Origin: JAOUEE01 sp051011595
GTDB lineage: Bacteria > Actinomycetota > Acidimicrobiia > Acidimicrobiales > SHLQ01
Length of the DNA stretch: 8,802 bases
Assembly: GCA_051011595.1 (NCBI GenBank)
Contig: JBPCTQ010000237.1
Span: forward strand, 1 to 8,802
Reading direction: 5' to 3'
In this document: one piece after another, positions 6,179 to 8,802 of the stretch
Numbering within the stretch: position 1 is the first letter of the stretch
How the letters are laid out: each line of letters starts with the position of its first letter
Translations under genes and position numbers: made by a program
Notes under the pieces: model-generated
What the model was told of the DNA's origin: nothing
The model's input: only the letters and a program-made list of their open reading frames with translations
The model's database searches: none

Positions 6179-6613
6179 ATGGCCGTCTCGGACCCGACAC
6201 ACCGATGGACTCGCCGGGTGATCACGCTGGCCGTGGTCGCGGCGCTGGCCCTTCCCGTGGTGCGCAACCACGACAGCTTCCCGCTCTCGACGTATCCGAT
6301 GTACGCCCACAAACGTGACCGCCAGGTGGCGTTCGTGACGGTGGTGGGGATCGACGCCACCGGCCAGACCGTGCGCCTGGGTCTGCCCACCATCGCCGAT
6401 TCCGACGACGCCCTGGAGACGGCATCGTTCGTGCGGGCCGAGGTTCGTTCCGGTCGCGCCGCCGAGTTGTGCACGGCGGTCGCCGGTCGATCGGGCCGGA
6501 CCGACCTTCGCATCGAGGTCGTGACCGAGACCGTCGACGTGGTCGACCGCACCCGCGGCGACCAGGCGCTGTTGGCTCGCGAGGTGCACGCGGTGTGTGA
6601 GGTCCCCCAATGA
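6179..6613 (+). CDS. Small single-pass membrane protein with FPLSTYPMY motif, partner of HTTM protein
   Basis: 144 aa. The ATG start is fixed by an in-frame TGA at 6161-6163 with no other start codon between. Basic residues (R9, R12, R13) precede one hydrophobic segment at about 14-28, predicting an N-in anchor with the rest outside. Just after it is RNHDSFPLSTYPMYAHK (29-45), a motif I associate with small proteins encoded beside HTTM-type membrane proteins; this is recall, not a search. The outer domain (about 48-144) is a mixed alpha/beta-looking sequence with two cysteines (C98, C140) that could form a disulfide. Its stop overlaps the ATG of the HTTM gene (ATGA), so the two are co-translated and probably work together. 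Function unknown. A GAGG at 6162-6165 lies rather far (13 nt) from the ATG. Confidence 0.75.
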   Translation: MAVSDPTHRWTRRVITLAVVAALALPVVRNHDSFPLSTYPMYAHKRDRQVAFVTVVGIDATGQTVRLGLPTIADSDDALETASFVRAEVRSGRAAELCTAVAGRSGRTDLRIEVVTETVDVVDRTRGDQALLAREVHAVCEVPQ

Positions 6614-7530
6614 GCCCGCTCCGCCGGCTGGACGGGTGGCTGTTGGCCCCGGCCCCGGCCGAACGCCTGGCTGCCTTCCGGGTCCTCGCCGGAGGGTTCG
6701 CCCTGGTGTATTTCGCCGTGCGGTCGCCGGCACTGTGGGCGCTGACCCGTCGCCCCGATGACCGCTTCGAGGCCGTCGGCGTCTTGTCGCTCCTCGACCA
6801 ACCGCCCAGTCGAGCACTGGTGGCCGTCTCGCTGGTCCTGCTGATCGGAGTTGGTGCCGCGTTCGTGATCGGCTGGCGCTTCGAGGTGACCGGCCCCGCG
6901 TTCGCCGTGATCGTGATGGCCCTCGGCACGTTCCACAGTTCGTGGGGGCAGCTGCTGCACTTCGAGAACCTCATGGTGCTGCACGTGGTGATCATCGGAT
7001 TCAGCCCGGCGGCCTGTGCCCTCACCCCGTTTCGACGCGACCATCCGGCGCTAGCGTCATCCACTCGTTTCGGCTGGCCGCTGCGACTGGCGTCGATCGT
7101 GACGGTGGCCGCCTACCTCATCGCCGGAGTGGCCAAACTCCGCATCGGTGGCACCGAATGGCTGGTGGGTGACACGCTGCGGAACCACGTGGCCTACTCC
7201 GCAGCCCGCCTCGATCTGCTGGGCGGCACGGCCACACCGGTGGCCGAGCTGGTCATCGACTGGGCCTGGCTGTTCCCACCGCTCGCCATCGCCTCGGTCA
7301 TCATCGAGCTGCTGGCTCCTCTTGCGCTGGCCGGCCGTACGTTTCGCAACCTGTGGGTGGGTGCCACCATCACCATGCACCTGGCCATACTCGCCCTCCT
7401 GGCCGTCTTCTTCCCCTACCAGGCCTTGGGGTTCGCCTTCGCACCGCTGTTCGCCCTGGAGGTCGGCGTGCACCGGCTGCGCTCGCTCGCCCGTCGCCCA
7501 CCGGTCGACCGGGCCATTCTGAGCCCGTAG
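6610..7530 (+). CDS. HTTM-domain multi-pass membrane protein
   Basis: 306 aa. Roughly seven hydrophobic segments can be seen, at about 20-38, 68-88, 94-108, 120-138, 158-176, 215-240 and 247-285. Two stretches identify the HTTM type (related to the membrane part of vitamin K-dependent gamma-carboxylase): HSSWGQLLHFENLMVLH (109-125) and AYLIAGVAKLRIGG-TEW (168-184), the Y-x3-AG-x2-K-x3-GG-x2-W pattern. It lacks the long C-terminal luminal domain of true gamma-carboxylases, so carboxylase activity should not be assumed. TGAGGT about 10 nt upstream can serve as ribosome binding site, and the ATG overlaps the stop of the small partner gene. The gene ends in tandem TAG TAG. The substrate and the cellular role of bacterial HTTM proteins of this size are unclear to me. 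Confidence 0.82.
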   Translation: MSPLRRLDGWLLAPAPAERLAAFRVLAGGFALVYFAVRSPALWALTRRPDDRFEAVGVLSLLDQPPSRALVAVSLVLLIGVGAAFVIGWRFEVTGPAFAVIVMALGTFHSSWGQLLHFENLMVLHVVIIGFSPAACALTPFRRDHPALASSTRFGWPLRLASIVTVAAYLIAGVAKLRIGGTEWLVGDTLRNHVAYSAARLDLLGGTATPVAELVIDWAWLFPPLAIASVIIELLAPLALAGRTFRNLWVGATITMHLAILALLAVFFPYQALGFAFAPLFALEVGVHRLRSLARRPPVDRAILSP

Positions 7531-7536
7531 TAGCGT
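7531..7536 (+). promoter_or_regulatory. Putative -10 box for leaderless start at 7543
   Basis: TAGCGT ends exactly 6 nt before the ATG at 7543, the spacing expected when transcription starts at the start codon. No Shine-Dalgarno sequence can be seen between the two. The box overlaps the second stop of the upstream gene. No good -35 is visible; TCGACC at 7505-7510 is too far at 20 bp. The same geometry occurs at the gamma-subunit gene (TATCGT, 6 nt, GTG). Confidence 0.4.
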
Positions 7537-7542
7537 CGCCCC

Positions 7543-8481
7543 ATGCGTGTAGGACCAATTCGCGCCCGCCTGGCGTTGTTCGTCGCAGTTGGGGTCGGCA
7601 TCTCGGCAATGGCTGCAGCCCCTGCGGGAGCCCACATCAGCGATGGCTGCAGTGGGGAGGCCATCTTCCCCGACGGTGTGGTCGTCAACCCGGCCGAGGG
7701 CGATGAGTTCACCGTGGCCCGTTCGGGGTCGGTCGACTGGTTCGGGCAGATCGGCGACGGCACCGAGGAGACCCCGGAGCGCACCCATTCCGGCCGGGCC
7801 GAGATCCAGCTGCCCCCGTTGGCCAGCTCCATCCTCGGGCTGTTCAGCGACGACTCCGAACCCGATGTGCGCACATGGGGTGTCGACGATGCCACCACCA
7901 CCTTCGACGACGGCAGCACCAAGTACGAGATACCGATCTGGGTCCCCGCCGGCGCCCGGGTGCGGGTGGAGGCGGTGCACATCGATCCCGTGCAGAACTG
8001 CGACGGCTACGTCATCCTCATCATCGACGGCAACCCCTTCGCCAGCCCCACCACCCTCATCGCCCTTGGTGGCCTGGTGCTGTCCATCGTCGGGCTGGTG
8101 CTGGCCCTGCGGGCCAAACCCGACACCTACGACCCAGTGCGGGGTTCTCCCATCCTCGGGTTCATCGCCGGGGGGTTCCTGGGCGCATTCCTCGCACCAC
8201 TGCTCTGGGCGCTCGGCGTGATCCCGCTCGACAGTGCGGCGTGGTTGGCCCTTCCGATTCTGGGAGCCATCGGCGGCATGGTGGGCGGTTTGTTCCCGCC
8301 GTTCAACCGCCCCTCGGGTCGTCCCGCCGAACCCGGCGGCCCCGAACCCGACGCGGACGACGACATGGCCGATCCCCTGCTGGCCGACGCCCCTTCGGCG
8401 CCGCGCCCGGCCGCCGACATCGGCCCCGCCGGTGCCAGCCGCACATTGTCGGAGATGGAGAGCGACGCCGGCGAGAGCTGA
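7543..8481 (+). CDS. Secreted-domain membrane protein with three C-terminal TM segments, unnamed actinobacterial family
   Basis: 312 aa. The start is fixed by in-frame TAG codons at 7528-7533. Order of parts: a signal peptide at 1-30 (basic RVGPIRAR, hydrophobic core, cleavage likely after AAAPAGA); an outer domain at about 31-165 with only two cysteines, C36 and C153, probably a disulfide; a TM segment at about 170-189; and two Gly-rich TM segments at about 204-227 and 231-251 (GFIAGGFLGAF, LGAIGGMVGG). A Pro/Asp/Ala-rich hydrophilic tail at 255-312 follows. The outer domain has the pattern ...EIQLPPL...TWG...YEIPIWVPAG...V...H.D....C.GYV, which resembles a repeated arrangement I recall from unnamed actinobacterial surface proteins; this is memory of a pattern, not a search. 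Function unknown. It lies 12 bp after the HTTM gene and may be co-transcribed or use its own promoter. Confidence 0.75.
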   Translation: MRVGPIRARLALFVAVGVGISAMAAAPAGAHISDGCSGEAIFPDGVVVNPAEGDEFTVARSGSVDWFGQIGDGTEETPERTHSGRAEIQLPPLASSILGLFSDDSEPDVRTWGVDDATTTFDDGSTKYEIPIWVPAGARVRVEAVHIDPVQNCDGYVILIIDGNPFASPTTLIALGGLVLSIVGLVLALRAKPDTYDPVRGSPILGFIAGGFLGAFLAPLLWALGVIPLDSAAWLALPILGAIGGMVGGLFPPFNRPSGRPAEPGGPEPDADDDMADPLLADAPSAPRPAADIGPAGASRTLSEMESDAGES

Positions 8482-8484
8482 CGG

Positions 8485-8802
8485 CTACGAACGCTCGTCG
8501 AGCTGTTTCACCAAGGTCTTGGGCGCCACCACCCGGTAGGCCTCTTCGGCGATACCGGCCACCTCGTCCCAGTCGACGTCTCGATCGAGGCGCAACCCGA
8601 GCCATCCACGATGACCCACGTAGGGCGGGCGGAAGAACCGATCGGGTTCGGTGTCGACCAACTGTTCCTGCACTCCTGGAGGCGCCGCGCACCACAAGGC
8701 GATGCCATGGTCGCCGTGGTGGTGGTCGTGGAAGTTCACGAAGGTCTTCTTGTCGCGGATGAACCAGGTGGGCGATCCGTGACTGAGCCGTTCGGTGACT
8801 TC
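8485..8802 (-). CDS. MmcQ/YjbR family protein, partial, 5' end outside window
   Basis: 105 codons and a TAG stop are visible; the frame is open to the right edge, so the N-terminus is missing. A GTG at 8737-8739 would give an 84-residue protein, but the upstream codons (EVTERLSHGSPTWFIRDKKTF) are typical YjbR sequence, so the gene starts beyond the window. Family marks: SHGSPTWF near the edge, a WCAAPPGVQEQLV helix region, DRFFRPPYVGHRGWLGLRLD, and the C-terminal YRVVAPKTLVKQL. YjbR/MmcQ proteins have a CyaY-like fold and are often annotated as DNA-binding, on thin evidence. The HDHHHGDHG loop is His-rich. It converges on the upstream gene with 3 bp between stop codons. Confidence 0.85.
   Translation of the reverse strand, partial: EVTERLSHGSPTWFIRDKKTFVNFHDHHHGDHGIALWCAAPPGVQEQLVDTEPDRFFRPPYVGHRGWLGLRLDRDVDWDEVAGIAEEAYRVVAPKTLVKQLDERS

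Noticed and set aside
6610..7530. True vitamin K-dependent gamma-carboxylase or DoxX-type protein
   Set aside because: The length is only 306 aa and the luminal catalytic domain is absent; the motifs match the HTTM part alone.
8485..8739. Complete 84-residue gene starting at the GTG at 8739
   Set aside because: The 21 codons upstream to the window edge are open and match the YjbR N-terminal pattern, so the gene is truncated by the window, not short.

Overview
The window is compact, very GC-rich DNA with strong G/C preference at third codon positions, ATGA/GTGA stop-start overlaps and short or absent leaders. Together with the gene content (a VOR-type 2-oxoacid oxidoreductase, an acyl-CoA ligase, a TetR regulator, a luciferase-like monooxygenase, an HTTM membrane protein and YjbR) this suggests an actinobacterium, perhaps of class Acidimicrobiia. 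That placement is inference from style and content, not from a marker gene. No RNA gene, CRISPR array, insertion sequence or phage gene was seen. No gene-free stretch is longer than about 55 bp.

Left part (1-2311, minus strand): an operon for a four-subunit 2-oxoacid:ferredoxin oxidoreductase in the order gamma, delta (2x[4Fe-4S] ferredoxin), alpha, beta. Every junction overlaps. The beta gene runs off the left edge. The alpha subunit resembles the VorB (2-oxoisovalerate) type most, but the substrate cannot be read from the sequence.

Divergent control region (2312-2366): only 55 bp. It holds a possible leaderless promoter for the oxidoreductase operon, a perfect 13-bp palindrome with a degenerate second copy exactly 21 bp away, and a strong Shine-Dalgarno sequence for the plus-strand operon.

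Middle part (2367-6125, plus strand): four genes joined by three ATGA overlaps. They encode a cupin-VOC fusion, an acyl-CoA synthetase-like adenylating enzyme whose A10 lysine is glutamine, a TetR regulator and a luciferase-like flavin monooxygenase. With the divergent oxidoreductase this looks like one catabolic module that makes or uses an acyl-CoA or 2-oxoacid under TetR control. The substrate is unknown.

Right part (6179-8802): a two-gene membrane module (a small single-pass protein carrying an FPLSTYPMY motif, overlapping an HTTM multi-pass protein), then a secreted/membrane protein of an unnamed actinobacterial type that probably starts leaderless. A convergent 5'-truncated MmcQ/YjbR gene runs off the right edge, with only 3 bp between the two stop codons.
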